A stretch of DNA of 64,000 nucleotides, taken from NCBI RefSeq assembly GCF_017303055.1, contig NZ_JAEKJT010000001.1, forward strand, positions 62,001-126,000, read 5' to 3'. The stretch is from Halomonas litopenaei (GTDB taxonomy: Bacteria > Pseudomonadota > Gammaproteobacteria > Pseudomonadales > Halomonadaceae). Under the pieces are notes generated by a model. That model did not search any database, was not told the origin of the DNA, and saw nothing but the letters and a program-made list of their open reading frames with translations. A program made the position numbers and the translations under genes. Below, one piece after another: positions 8,264-17,273 of the stretch (its first letter is position 1; each line of letters starts with the position of its first letter).

Positions 8264-9295
8264 ATGCAGGTGTTTCACAGCGAAGCGACCAAATTGCGTC
8301 GCGCCAAGACCGAGCTTCACGACGGTCAATTGATGACGCCGTTCGAGTGCCCCGAGCGGGTAGACCTGGTGCTGGAGCAAATACGTCAGCACGAGGTAGG
8401 GCAGGTGAGTGAGCCGCAAACCTTCGGTCGCGATCCCGTTGATGCCGTTCACGACGCCGCCTATGTGGACTTTGTGGCCAACTGCTGGGATGACTGGCAG
8501 GCAGCGGGCTATCAGGGCGAGGCGATACCGACCACCTGGCCTACGCGAACCATGCGCGATGACCGTATCCCTGGCCATATTGGGGGCAAGCTTGGCTACT
8601 ATGCACTCGGTGGGGATACCTCGATCTCCCAGGGCAGCTTCGAGGCGGCGATGGCGAGCAAGGACGTGGCGCTTTCTGCCTACCGGCACACGGCTGCCAG
8701 TGGCGAGCCCAGCTTTGGCCTGTGTCGGCCGCCTGGCCACCACGCCGCCACGGATCAGTTCGGCGGCTACTGCTTCTTCAACAATGCCGCCATCGTGGCC
8801 CAGCGCGCGCTCGACGACGGCCATGGCCGGGTGGCGATCCTCGACGTGGACTTCCATCACGGCAACGGCACCCAGCAGATCTTCTACGCCCGTGACGACG
8901 TCCTGACACAGTCGATCCACGGTGACCCGGACCAGTGCTTCCCCTACTTCCTTGGGCATGCCGACGAGCGAGGTGAAGGGCCAGGTCTCGGCTTTAACGT
9001 CAACTATCCCTTGCCGCCAGGCACCGACTACACCACCTGGTGTGAGCAGCTGGAGCTGGCGCTGGGCGAGATTCGCCGTCACCAGGCTTCACTGCTGGTG
9101 GTGTCCCTGGGGGTCGACACCTTCGAAGGCGACCCGATCTCCAGCTTCCGCCTGAAGAGTGACGATTTCCACGATATGGGGCGGCGCCTGGCCAGCCTGG
9201 AGCTGCCCACCGTCATCCTGTTGGAGGGCGGTTACGCGGTGAAGGAGATCGGTATCAACGTGGTCAAGGTGCTGAAGGGATTCGAGCAGCGCTGA
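8264..9295 (+). CDS. Histone deacetylase-family amidohydrolase (acetylpolyamine type possible)
   Basis: 343 residues with the arginase/deacetylase fold. RPPGHHA gives the catalytic pair H159/H160. D196 and H198 (DVDFHHGNG) and D285 (GVDTFEGDP) are the zinc ligands. GGYCFFNN and LEGGYAV are further family marks. Bacterial members remove acetyl groups from polyamines or other small amides; the true substrate is not known here. The start has AAGGAT upstream. A bidirectional terminator separates it from the convergent membrane protein gene. Confidence 0.92.
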   Translation: MQVFHSEATKLRRAKTELHDGQLMTPFECPERVDLVLEQIRQHEVGQVSEPQTFGRDPVDAVHDAAYVDFVANCWDDWQAAGYQGEAIPTTWPTRTMRDDRIPGHIGGKLGYYALGGDTSISQGSFEAAMASKDVALSAYRHTAASGEPSFGLCRPPGHHAATDQFGGYCFFNNAAIVAQRALDDGHGRVAILDVDFHHGNGTQQIFYARDDVLTQSIHGDPDQCFPYFLGHADERGEGPGLGFNVNYPLPPGTDYTTWCEQLELALGEIRRHQASLLVVSLGVDTFEGDPISSFRLKSDDFHDMGRRLASLELPTVILLEGGYAVKEIGINVVKVLKGFEQR

Positions 9296-9303
9296 TGCGA
9301 CAC

Positions 9304-9347
9304 AATGATGCCCGCCACACCGAGCAAGAGGTGTGGCGGGCATCGTT
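9304..9347. terminator. Bidirectional terminator between convergent genes
   Basis: A 15-bp perfect stem (9307-9321 with 9330-9344), extendable by three pairs to 9304/9347, has an 8-base loop. It lies just after the deacetylase stop and can serve the convergent minus-strand gene as well. Confidence 0.7.
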
Positions 9348-9402
9348 ACATCTTTAGCGGTGTTGCGGAGAGGTGTTTATTCCACGACCCCATGGCAGAG
9401 GT

Positions 9403-10647
9403 TCAGCGTCTGTCGTCTTGGTCGCGATCTGTCCCAGGGGCGGGCAGCATCGGCAAGGGTTGCGGGGGCCGAGCGTAAAGCGCGCGAAACAGCTTCATGC
9501 CGAGCCACAGAAATAGCAGGGGAATGACCAGGGTACGCAGTACGAACAGCGCCATCAGCTCCAGAATGGCATTGGTACCAGACTCCACGCGGCTTTGGAT
9601 GGCCGCCAGACTGAGGCTGTCGGTCAAGGCGGAGAAGCGCTGACTGAGGCTAGCCAGCAGGCCTTGGTCTTCCCCTGCCAAGCGACTGCTCAAGGCGTCT
9701 CGCCGGCGGTCCAGTTCGGCGAGTTGTTTAAGCTGATGCTCGCGCTGTTCCGTCAGCGCTGCGAGTGAGTCGCGGCGCTCTGCCAGCTGCTGCTGCAGGC
9801 GGTCGATCTCGGGGTTGTCATGGAAGGGATTAAGGCGTTCCTTCAGGCTGAGGCGAGCAGTCAGCAGCGACAGGCGTCCACGGCTCTGCTCGACGCCTTG
9901 TTCTGCCAGGGCGATCCGACGGTTGAGCGTGATCAGCCCGCCACGCAGCTGGTCGCGCTGGTCCTCGGCGGACGCCAATTCGCGTTCGATCTGTTCGCGT
10001 TGCTCCGCAGGCAGGCCATCATCGGTGTGGGCTTCGCTGGTGGCCTGCACGTCCTCGGACAGGCGTTGGACCTCCTCCATGCTGTTCGTGGTGCGCTCGT
10101 CGAGGAAGGCGTGATCGACCAGCGCGCTGGCGGCCAGGGTCAACAGCAGCAGGAAACGGCCCAGGCCGATGAGGGCGAAGGCGCGCCAGGCCATTGCTGT
10201 CGTCGGCCAGCCGCGCCAGAGACTGAGCAGCAGCCACAGGCCGGCAGCGGTGAAGGCCACCTTGAATGCCAGCGTGGCCGTGATCTCGAGCAGCAGGGTC
10301 TGGCCTATCAGCGAGCCGATGGCCAGCTTCATCACGCTGGCATAGTCCTCCACCAGGTCGTTGATCGGGTCCAGCACCTCGAAGGGATGGGTCGAGGCTG
10401 CCACCACCCCCACTTCGGTGGACTGCAGGACGGATATCCCCGCGTTGAGGCCCCTCGCCGCAGCGAAGGCGAGCAAGGCTTGTGTGGTGGCGCCTTCTAC
10501 CTGGCGCTGGGTGGCGCGGTCGAGTATCCCAAGCCATGACACGGTGATGATGGCCGCAATGGCGAGGGTCATGATCAACTTCAAGCGTGAACCCGTCAGC
10601 AGGAGCAAGGGGCGACCGGAGCGCGGGCCGGGGAGGTTGTCAGGCAT
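9403..10647 (-). CDS. Inner membrane protein with long coiled coil, unknown function
   Basis: 414 residues. An N-terminal membrane segment (LIMTLAIAAIITVSWLGIL) and two or three more between residues 110 and 185 are followed by a long charged coiled coil (about residues 190-340, many QL/ER heptads). A last membrane segment lies near residue 375 (LFVLRTLVIPLLFLWLGM). The topology suggests a large extracytoplasmic or cytoplasmic helical bundle between two membrane anchors. No enzyme motif is seen. It is divergent from dnaX. Confidence 0.8.
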   Translation of the reverse strand: MPDNLPGPRSGRPLLLLTGSRLKLIMTLAIAAIITVSWLGILDRATQRQVEGATTQALLAFAAARGLNAGISVLQSTEVGVVAASTHPFEVLDPINDLVEDYASVMKLAIGSLIGQTLLLEITATLAFKVAFTAAGLWLLLSLWRGWPTTAMAWRAFALIGLGRFLLLLTLAASALVDHAFLDERTTNSMEEVQRLSEDVQATSEAHTDDGLPAEQREQIERELASAEDQRDQLRGGLITLNRRIALAEQGVEQSRGRLSLLTARLSLKERLNPFHDNPEIDRLQQQLAERRDSLAALTEQREHQLKQLAELDRRRDALSSRLAGEDQGLLASLSQRFSALTDSLSLAAIQSRVESGTNAILELMALFVLRTLVIPLLFLWLGMKLFRALYARPPQPLPMLPAPGTDRDQDDRR

Positions 10648-10902
10648 AAGGTGTTCCGTCGGATGGCGAGGGCGGCAGTCGTGAGTGGCGTGTCATGGCG
10701 TGTCGATGATAGCCGCCTTGGCCTGTCGACCGGCGCCGGTGACGGTGTCATGGGTCACGGCCTTTGCGGCGTGAGTCCCACCCGGTAGAATGCCACGACC
10801 ATCGAGCGGGAAATACTGTTGCGTGCCCGTCACGCCTTGCCCCCGCCTTGTTGACATAGCGGGTCGTCAGGCCCGAAGCCCAGCCGCAGGAAATGACGTT
10901 CA

Positions 10903-13137
10903 ATGAGCTATCAGGTTCTGGCCCGCAAGTGGCGGCCTCGCACCTTCCATGAACTGGTGGGGCAGGAGCATGTCCAGCGAGCCTTGGTCAATGCCCTCGA
11001 CCAAGGGCGGCTGCACCATGCCTACCTGTTCACGGGCACCCGTGGCGTGGGCAAGACCACACTGGCCAGGATTCTGGCAAAGTGTCTGAACTGCACCGAC
11101 AAGGGCGAGGGTGACGACGGCGTGACGTCGACCCCCTGTGGGCGCTGTGATAGCTGTCAGTCCATCGATCAGGGGCGTTTTGTCGACCTGATCGAGGTCG
11201 ACGCCGCTTCGCGAACCAAGGTGGAAGACACCCGCGAGCTGCTCGACAATGTGCAGTACGCGCCGACTCAGGGCCGCTACAAGGTGTACCTCATCGACGA
11301 GGTGCACATGCTGTCGACCAGCAGCTTCAACGCCCTGTTGAAGACCCTTGAGGAGCCGCCGCCCCACGTCAAGTTCCTGCTGGCCACCACCGATCCGCAG
11401 AAGCTTCCGCCGACGGTGCTGTCACGCTGTCTGCAATTTACCCTGAAGCACATGCCTCCTGAGCGCATCGTTGGCCATCTGTCGAAGGTGCTGGAGGCGG
11501 AGCAGGTACCTTACGAGGAATCCGCGCTGTGGCTCTTGGGCAAGGCTGCCGCGGGCTCCATGCGTGACGCCATGAGCCTGACGGACCAGTCGATCGCCTT
11601 TGGCCAGGGCGAAGTGCGTCACGCTGACGTGGCGGCCATGCTCGGAACGCTGGATCATCGTCATGTGCTGGCGCTGATCGAAGCGCTGGCCGAGGTCGAT
11701 GCGGCAAGGGTGCTGCGCGAGGTGGCGAGCCTGGCTGAGCAGGGCCCTGATTTTGGTGCCGTGCTCGATGACTTGACCTCGGTGATGCATCGCCTGGCGA
11801 TCGGTCAGATGGTGCCGTCGGCGCTGGATAATGGCCACGGTGATCGCGAAGCGTTGCTGGCACTTGCCGCGCAGTTTGCGGCTGAAGATATCCAGCTGTA
11901 CTACCAGATCGGCGTGCAGGGGCGGGCTGACATGGCCCATGCACCGGACGCCCGCACCGCACTGGAAATGACGCTGCTGCGGATGCTGGCCTTTCGTCCT
12001 CAGGGCGTGCCGCGACCTGCCAAGACACCGTTGCCGATGCGCGGGGAGCCCGAGCAGCCCCAGCCAGCAAGGGCCGAGCAGCCTCCACAGCCTGAACCCG
12101 AGCAGCCATCGTCTTACGAGGAGCCTTCGGCAGGCTCAGCGCAGGTCGCTGCTCCCATGGATGCTCCGCCCCCCGGTCCGAGTGAGCCGAGTGGGCCGAG
12201 CCAGCCGGTGGCCGATCATGAGCCGGCCACCGCTGCTGACAGCCTTCCGCCCTGGGAGGGCGGCGTTCCCGAGGACCCTACGTCGGGCGCTGATGCGCCC
12301 GCAGAAAGCCGAGAGCCCGCTGATGCGCCCGCAGACAGCCGAGAGCCCGCTGAGGCGCCCGCAGACAGCGTAGCGATCGCAGAGGCGCTGCCTCAGGAGG
12401 GCATGGGTGCCGAGGGGCCCCACGAGCCCCAGGCGCCGATGCCAGACGCAAGCCCAGCCGCCCCCGCTGCCTCTGCCGAGGCGTTGTCAGCGTCCCAGGT
12501 CGATGCCGCGGCGGCGGAGGTCGTGGCAACGTCTGCTGGCGAGTTCAAGCAGGAAGGCGTGTCCACCGCCGCCGCTGGCAGGCCGACGGACAGCAGTGGG
12601 GCCACCTCGGAGGTTGCTACTGAGGCCGCTACAGAAGCCGCTGGAGAGGCGACGACAGACGCCACTAATGAGGCCACGACAGAAGCCAAGGCTGAGGCGG
12701 TCACGACTGCGCCAGTCGACGGGCAGCGACTGACCCACGCACTGTGGCTGGAGCACTTCGACGATCTGGCCATTTCCGGGCTTACCAGGAACTTGGCGGC
12801 GCACTGCATCGTGGCCGGAGATGATGGCGAACGGCTGCACCTTCAGCTGGACCCGTCGCAATCTGCGATGAATGCCGACGTCCACCAGAATCGCATTCGT
12901 GATGCGCTGGAGGCCCTTGGCTATGCCCGTCGGCTGGAGGTCGACGTTGTCGAGCTGGATGGTCACGTCGAGACCCCGCGCCAGATGGCCGAGCGCTTGG
13001 CTGCGGAACGCCATGCACAAGCGGTTGAGGCATTGAAGCGTGATCCCCATATTCAGCAGTTGCAGCAGACTTTTGGCGCCAGGCTGGTGGAGTCCACCGT
13101 GACTCCCGCTGGCGAGACGCGCAAGGCCCGGCGCTGA
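10903..13137 (+). CDS. dnaX: DNA polymerase III subunits tau/gamma
   Basis: 744 residues, longer than the 643 of E. coli because of a low-complexity linker. It is the clamp-loader ATPase that opens the beta clamp and couples polymerase cores. Walker A is GTRGVGKT (45-52), the zinc-binding cysteines are C64, C79, C82 and C85, and the Walker B/DEXH-like motif is DEVH (132-135). The AAA+ core ends near residue 370. An acidic Ala/Pro/Glu-rich linker (about 380-600) then leads to the C-terminal tau domain that binds the polymerase and DnaB (from RLTHALWLEHFDDL). I see no A6G-type slippery run in the linker, so a gamma form made by E. coli-type frameshifting is not supported. Followed by ybaB and recR. 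Confidence 0.97.
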   Translation: MSYQVLARKWRPRTFHELVGQEHVQRALVNALDQGRLHHAYLFTGTRGVGKTTLARILAKCLNCTDKGEGDDGVTSTPCGRCDSCQSIDQGRFVDLIEVDAASRTKVEDTRELLDNVQYAPTQGRYKVYLIDEVHMLSTSSFNALLKTLEEPPPHVKFLLATTDPQKLPPTVLSRCLQFTLKHMPPERIVGHLSKVLEAEQVPYEESALWLLGKAAAGSMRDAMSLTDQSIAFGQGEVRHADVAAMLGTLDHRHVLALIEALAEVDAARVLREVASLAEQGPDFGAVLDDLTSVMHRLAIGQMVPSALDNGHGDREALLALAAQFAAEDIQLYYQIGVQGRADMAHAPDARTALEMTLLRMLAFRPQGVPRPAKTPLPMRGEPEQPQPARAEQPPQPEPEQPSSYEEPSAGSAQVAAPMDAPPPGPSEPSGPSQPVADHEPATAADSLPPWEGGVPEDPTSGADAPAESREPADAPADSREPAEAPADSVAIAEALPQEGMGAEGPHEPQAPMPDASPAAPAASAEALSASQVDAAAAEVVATSAGEFKQEGVSTAAAGRPTDSSGATSEVATEAATEAAGEATTDATNEATTEAKAEAVTTAPVDGQRLTHALWLEHFDDLAISGLTRNLAAHCIVAGDDGERLHLQLDPSQSAMNADVHQNRIRDALEALGYARRLEVDVVELDGHVETPRQMAERLAAERHAQAVEALKRDPHIQQLQQTFGARLVESTVTPAGETRKARR
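12289..12370 (+). repeat. 30-bp tandem repeats inside the dnaX linker
   Basis: Units start at 12289, 12319 and 12349 (third incomplete) and encode repeated AD/EAPADSREP peptides. They account for part of the long linker, and their number could differ between strains. Confidence 0.7.
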
Positions 13138-13198
13138 TGACAGACATCGCCGCCGCATTGATCAGAATGTGTTCTTTGCTGGGCCCGGAATCTATTTC

Positions 13199-13219
13199 TG
13201 CCAGGTAACGTACCTGGCA
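13199..13219. repeat. Perfect palindrome between dnaX and ybaB
   Basis: TGCCAGGT and ACCTGGCA flank a 5-base centre. There is no T-run after it, so it is either an mRNA hairpin or a binding site. Confidence 0.4.
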
Positions 13220-13258
13220 AACGCTTTGCTAAACCGTGTCGTTTGAGAGGATCAGATC

Positions 13259-13585
13259 ATGATGAAAGGTGGAATGGGCAACCTGATGAAGCAGGCCCAG
13301 GAAATGCAGGACAAGATGCAGCGCGTTCAGGAGGAGATCGCCAAGGCCGAGGTGCTGGGTGAAGCGGGTGCCGGCATGGTCAAGGTCACCATGAACGGCC
13401 GTCACGACGTCAGCAAGGTCGAGATTGACCCCTCCGTCATGGAAGAGGACAAGGAGCTGCTCGAGGACCTGCTGGCAGCGGCGGTCAATGACGCCGTTCG
13501 CAAGGTGGAAACCAGCTCCAAGGCCAAGATGGAAGAGGTAACATCTGGCCTCAACCTGCCGCCTGGTTTCAAGATGCCGTTCTGA
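13259..13585 (+). CDS. ybaB: YbaB/EbfC family nucleoid-associated protein
   Basis: 108 residues. The family forms a DNA-binding dimer with a tweezer-like shape. The charged N-terminal helix ([19 protein letters not shown]), [13 protein letters not shown] and the C-terminal [12 protein letters not shown] are typical. It is nearly always encoded between dnaX and recR, as here. The start has GAGG about 8 bases upstream; ATGATG gives two possible starts one codon apart. Confidence 0.96.
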   Translation: MMKGGMGNLMKQAQEMQDKMQRVQEEIAKAEVLGEAGAGMVKVTMNGRHDVSKVEIDPSVMEEDKELLEDLLAAAVNDAVRKVETSSKAKMEEVTSGLNLPPGFKMPF

Positions 13586-13680
13586 TTCGGCGTCCACCTG
13601 CGGCGTTCCGGGCCTTGGCGGGCCCGGACAATATCTGACTGGCGGGGGGCGCTTGCGGCCCCGCCCCGGACGAGACTGTC

Positions 13681-14286
13681 ATGAGTTTTTCTCCCCTGGT
13701 CGAGCAACTGATGGACGCCCTGCGCGTGCTGCCCGGCGTCGGCCCCAAGACCGCCCAGCGCATGGCCATGCACCTGCTGGAACGCCAGCGTGAAGGCGGT
13801 AGATGCCTCGCTGAGGTGATGCTTGAGGCCGTGGAGCAGGTGGGCTACTGCCAGCGTTGTAGAACGCTGACGGAGGAGCCGCTTTGCGGTCTCTGCCAGA
13901 GCGCGCGACGTGACGACAGCGTGCTGTGCGTGGTCGAGTCTCCCGCGGATATGCTCGCCATCGAGGAAGCTGGTGGCTTCCAGGGACGCTATTTCGTGCT
14001 GCACGGGCATCTGTCGCCGCTGGACGGGATCGGTCCGGAAGACATCGGTCTCGACCAGCTTGAGGCGCGCATGGATGAGGGGCTGGTCAAGGAAGTGGTG
14101 CTGGCAACCAACCCCACCGTGGAAGGTGAAGCAACGGCGCACTACATCGCCACTCAAATCAAGCGCCACGGTGCGCGCCTGTCTCGCCTGGCCTATGGTG
14201 TGCCCATGGGCGGCGAACTCGAGTACGTCGACGGGGGAACCCTGAGCCGTGCCTTTTCTGGCCGCCTGCCTTTCGATAGCGAATGA
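13681..14286 (+). CDS. recR: Recombination mediator RecR
   Basis: 201 residues, the usual length. RecR works with RecO and RecF to load RecA on SSB-coated gapped DNA. A helix-hairpin-helix ([14 protein letters not shown]), the C4 zinc finger C57, C60, C69, C72, and a Toprim domain ([19 protein letters not shown]) are visible in order. It closes the dnaX-ybaB-recR cluster. Confidence 0.97.
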   Translation: MSFSPLVEQLMDALRVLPGVGPKTAQRMAMHLLERQREGGRCLAEVMLEAVEQVGYCQRCRTLTEEPLCGLCQSARRDDSVLCVVESPADMLAIEEAGGFQGRYFVLHGHLSPLDGIGPEDIGLDQLEARMDEGLVKEVVLATNPTVEGEATAHYIATQIKRHGARLSRLAYGVPMGGELEYVDGGTLSRAFSGRLPFDSE

Positions 14287-14322
14287 CCTAGGCCCGTGCC
14301 GTTGACTGAATTGGAAGCCTGA

Positions 14323-15456
14323 ATGCCTGTTACCCCCGATATTCGATGGATCGATAACGACGCCGCACTTGATGAGGCCTGCAAGGCCCTGTCCCAGGCG
14401 CCTGTGCTGGCGCTGGACACAGAGTTCTTCAGGGAGAAGACCTTTCATCCGGTGCCAGCACTGATTCAGATCTATGGCGGCGAGGCCACCTACCTGATCG
14501 ACCCGTTGGAAGTGGCCTGTAGTGACGCCTGTCGCGAGTTGCTGACCAATGACGCCTTGAAGCTGTTGCACGCCTGTAGCGAGGATCTTGAGGTGTTTGC
14601 CCATTGGGCGGGTGTGGCACCGACGCCACTGGTCGATACCCAGGTCGCCCAGGGCCTGCTGGGTGAAGACGCCGCCATGGGGTATCAACGTCTGGTGGAG
14701 TTCTGGGTGGGCGAGACCCTGCCCAAGGAAGAAACCCGTTCCAACTGGCTCGAACGCCCGCTGAGTGACGCACAGTTGAGCTATGCCGCCCTCGACGTGG
14801 TCTACCTGTTGATGGTCTGGCAACTGCAGCGAGAGTCTCTTGAACGGCATGGTCGCCTGGAGTGGGTGCTCGAAGACTGCGCCGATCTGGTAGCCCAGTC
14901 GGAGCGCTCCAGCGACAGCGATGGCCAGTGGTATCTGCGTCATCGCCAGCTGTGGCGCCTGGCGCCGCGCCAAGTGGAGGCGTATCGCCTGATGACCACC
15001 TGGCGCGAGGGGGAGGCGCGGTCGCGAAATCTGCCGCGCAACTGGATTGTGCAGGATCGCGTGCTCTACGCTATTGCAGAGAAACTGCCGGCCAACCGCC
15101 ATGAGCTGTCCCGCGTCGAGGGCGTCAAGCCTCCACTGATCAAGCGCGAGGGCGATGTGTTGCTGGCGTTGGTCAAGCAAGCCGCCCACGCCGATGCGGC
15201 AGCGTTGGCGCCGGTGCCACTGGCGCCAACGCTGCCGCCCTTCAAGGCGCGCATGAAGGCGTTGAAGAAGGTGGTCAATGGCGAAGCAGAATCCCTTGGA
15301 GTGGCCCCTGAGGTGCTGCTGCGGCGCCGAGAGCTTGAAGCGCTGGTGACGGCCAGCATGCGCAATGCGCCGTTACCGCTGGCTTCCGGCTGGCGCGGTG
15401 AGCGACTCAACCCAGGCCTGCAGGCCGCCCTGGGCGACCTGGCCCAGGCGGGGTGA
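14323..15456 (+). CDS. rnd: Ribonuclease D
   Basis: 377 residues. It is a 3'-5' exoribonuclease that trims tRNA and other stable RNA 3' ends. The DEDDy active site is visible: D32 and E34 (LALDTEFF), D88 (HACSEDLEVF), and Y154/D158 (YAALDVVYL). An HRDC-type helical domain follows from about residue 210 (LWRLAPRQVEAYRLMTTWRE). It lies 36 bases after recR and before ycgL/ycgN, an arrangement common in gammaproteobacteria. Confidence 0.95.
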   Translation: MPVTPDIRWIDNDAALDEACKALSQAPVLALDTEFFREKTFHPVPALIQIYGGEATYLIDPLEVACSDACRELLTNDALKLLHACSEDLEVFAHWAGVAPTPLVDTQVAQGLLGEDAAMGYQRLVEFWVGETLPKEETRSNWLERPLSDAQLSYAALDVVYLLMVWQLQRESLERHGRLEWVLEDCADLVAQSERSSDSDGQWYLRHRQLWRLAPRQVEAYRLMTTWREGEARSRNLPRNWIVQDRVLYAIAEKLPANRHELSRVEGVKPPLIKREGDVLLALVKQAAHADAAALAPVPLAPTLPPFKARMKALKKVVNGEAESLGVAPEVLLRRRELEALVTASMRNAPLPLASGWRGERLNPGLQAALGDLAQAG

Positions 15457-15571
15457 CATAGGCGGGCTGGCATACCCCGGCTGACGGGGGACGCCGCCTG
15501 CTGCCCTCCACTGACAGGGATGCACCCAACCACACCCGTGACAGGGCCCATCAGGGCCCGATGAGACAGCC

Positions 15572-15874
15572 ATGACGACAATGCAAGGCAAGCTGTTGTG
15601 CGAAGTGTTCAAGAGTTCGCGCAAGGAAGAGATGTATCTTTACGTGGACAAGCGCCAGGGGCTTGAGCGGATACCGGAACCGCTGCTGGAGCGCTTTGGT
15701 GCGCCGGTATCGGTGATGACGATGATCCTGACCCCTGAGAAGACGCTGGCACGTACCAGCGGCGCCGACGTGATGGCGGCGATCGAGGAGAAGGGGTTCT
15801 ACCTGCAGATGCCGCCGGCCAAGGACGAGTATCTGCTGGACCTGTACCGCACGCCCACGGAAGCTCGCTATTAA
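15572..15874 (+). CDS. ycgL: YcgL domain protein
   Basis: 100 residues. The family has a small alpha/beta fold and no settled function. [16 protein letters not shown] at the N-terminus and the central [19 protein letters not shown] identify it. It lies 115 bases after rnd; the rnd-ycgL-ycgN order is conserved in relatives. Confidence 0.93.
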   Translation: MTTMQGKLLCEVFKSSRKEEMYLYVDKRQGLERIPEPLLERFGAPVSVMTMILTPEKTLARTSGADVMAAIEEKGFYLQMPPAKDEYLLDLYRTPTEARY

Positions 15875-15910
15875 ACGATTACCTCCAGAGGGAGGAAGAC
15901 AGAGGTCGGT

Positions 15911-16372
15911 TTGGAAACATCGCTGAGAGAGCGCTTCTGGGAGCGTTATTCATTGCATGAGCTCAATCCCCAGGAGTGGGAGGCGCTGTGCGATGGCTGT
16001 GGCCAATGCTGCCTGCGCAAGCTCGAGGATGAGGACACCGGTGACCTGGCGGTACTGGGGCTAGCCTGCCGTCTGCTCGATGTCCACAGCTGTCGCTGCA
16101 GCGACTATGAAAACCGCTTCGCCAAGGTGCCAGACTGTACTCAGCTCACCCCGGAGCTGGCCCACCAGTTCACATGGCTGCCGCACTCATGTGCCTACCG
16201 GAGGCTGGCCGAAGGGCGCAAGCTGGCAGGCTGGCACCACCTGATCTGTGGAGATCGCGAACGGGTGCACCGCAAGGGCATCAGCGTGCGCAGCTTCGCC
16301 ATTTCCGAGACCGAGGTCGACGAAGCCGACTTCGAGGATCACATTATCGCGGTGATCCCCGTAGACGGTTGA
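15911..16372 (+). CDS. ycgN: YcgN/UPF0260 family cysteine-rich protein
   Basis: 153 residues from a TTG start; AGGT lies about 5 bases upstream and no ATG is available at this position. CDGCGQCCLRKLEDEDTGD and the further cysteines (CRLLDVHSCRCSDY, C in KVPDCTQL) suggest binding of a metal or iron-sulphur cluster, as proposed for the YkgJ/YcgN group. Function is unknown. It is the last gene of the rnd-ycgL-ycgN run and meets a convergent lipoprotein gene. Confidence 0.9.
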   Translation: METSLRERFWERYSLHELNPQEWEALCDGCGQCCLRKLEDEDTGDLAVLGLACRLLDVHSCRCSDYENRFAKVPDCTQLTPELAHQFTWLPHSCAYRRLAEGRKLAGWHHLICGDRERVHRKGISVRSFAISETEVDEADFEDHIIAVIPVDG

Positions 16373-16396
16373 CCGCCAGCCTGACGAGGCTGAGGG

Positions 16397-17197
16397 CTAT
16401 ATGTTGGTCTCTGTGCTCTCGGCCTGGGCCTCATCAGTCCCGTTTTCTTCCGCCGCTGACGTGTCATCTGGGTCCGTATCCTCGTCGTCAGAGGTCGTCA
16501 TGGCCTCCATCTCGCCTTCCATGGACCCCGTGATCTCGGCGTCGCCATCGAACAGTGGACGCGCGTCCGCGAGGCTACCGAAGTCTGCGATAAGGGTCTC
16601 GCCGGCAGGGTCAGCGGTCGCTTGTTCGTCTTGGGTCTCGACGTAGCTGTTGCCGTCAAAGCGCAGGCGAACGGTCTGGGCAGGCTCATCGGCGGCGACG
16701 TGGCGCCGGACCAGCAGGTCCTGCCAGCCTTCGTGGGCGGCGTCGCTCAGTTGAATGGGAGGTTGGGTGGTGGGCTGGGCGCTGATGACGCGATAGGTGT
16801 CCCCCTGGGCCTCAAGGATCAGCGTGTCACAGCCGCCGGTGCCACAGACCATGGGGCCCACGACGTGGACGATGGCTTCTTCCCGGCCATCATCGTTGAG
16901 GTCGCTCCAGCCAATCAGGTAGCGCACCTCGCCGAGCTGCGGGTCGAAGTTGGCCTTGAGCGAGTCCTCGAGGGCGGCGCGACGCGCATCCCCTGACAGC
17001 GCCGGTTCAGCATCGTTAGTGCCTTGTTCCGCGGTGTCGTTGTCGGCAGAACTGGCGGCAGCGCCGTCGGCCGCAGCACTGTCGCTGTGTGTCGCCGCAC
17101 TGTCCTGGCCGTCCGTGTCACTGTCATCGGAGCAACCGGTCAGTGCAGTGCCGAGCCAAAGGGCGGCGGTGAGGGCGAGCATGGGTTTGGCGTTCAT
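16397..17197 (-). CDS. Lipoprotein of unknown function
   Basis: 266 residues. The lipobox LTGC (LGTALTGCSDDSD) predicts a lipid-modified cysteine near residue 22 and export. An acidic Asp/Ser/Ala-rich linker follows. The folded part starts near residue 75 (ARRAALEDSLKANFDPQLG) and contains a calcium-loop-like DLNDDGREEAIVHV and a CGTGGCDTLIL segment. The C-terminus is again acidic and low complexity. Start 17197 is preferred because AAGGA lies 6 bases upstream; an ATG five codons earlier is possible. Confidence 0.8.
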   Translation of the reverse strand: MNAKPMLALTAALWLGTALTGCSDDSDTDGQDSAATHSDSAAADGAAASSADNDTAEQGTNDAEPALSGDARRAALEDSLKANFDPQLGEVRYLIGWSDLNDDGREEAIVHVVGPMVCGTGGCDTLILEAQGDTYRVISAQPTTQPPIQLSDAAHEGWQDLLVRRHVAADEPAQTVRLRFDGNSYVETQDEQATADPAGETLIADFGSLADARPLFDGDAEITGSMEGEMEAMTTSDDEDTDPDDTSAAEENGTDEAQAESTETNI

Positions 17198-17273
17198 GAA
17201 AATCCTTGTCATTTCAGTGGCCGCACGCAGCGGCCAGTGGGTATTCCGTCCTACTACCATATCAGCGTGCCGA

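Noticed and set aside
13402..15189. 595-codon open frame on the minus strand
   Set aside because: It runs antisense through ybaB, recR and rnd, all of which are clear.
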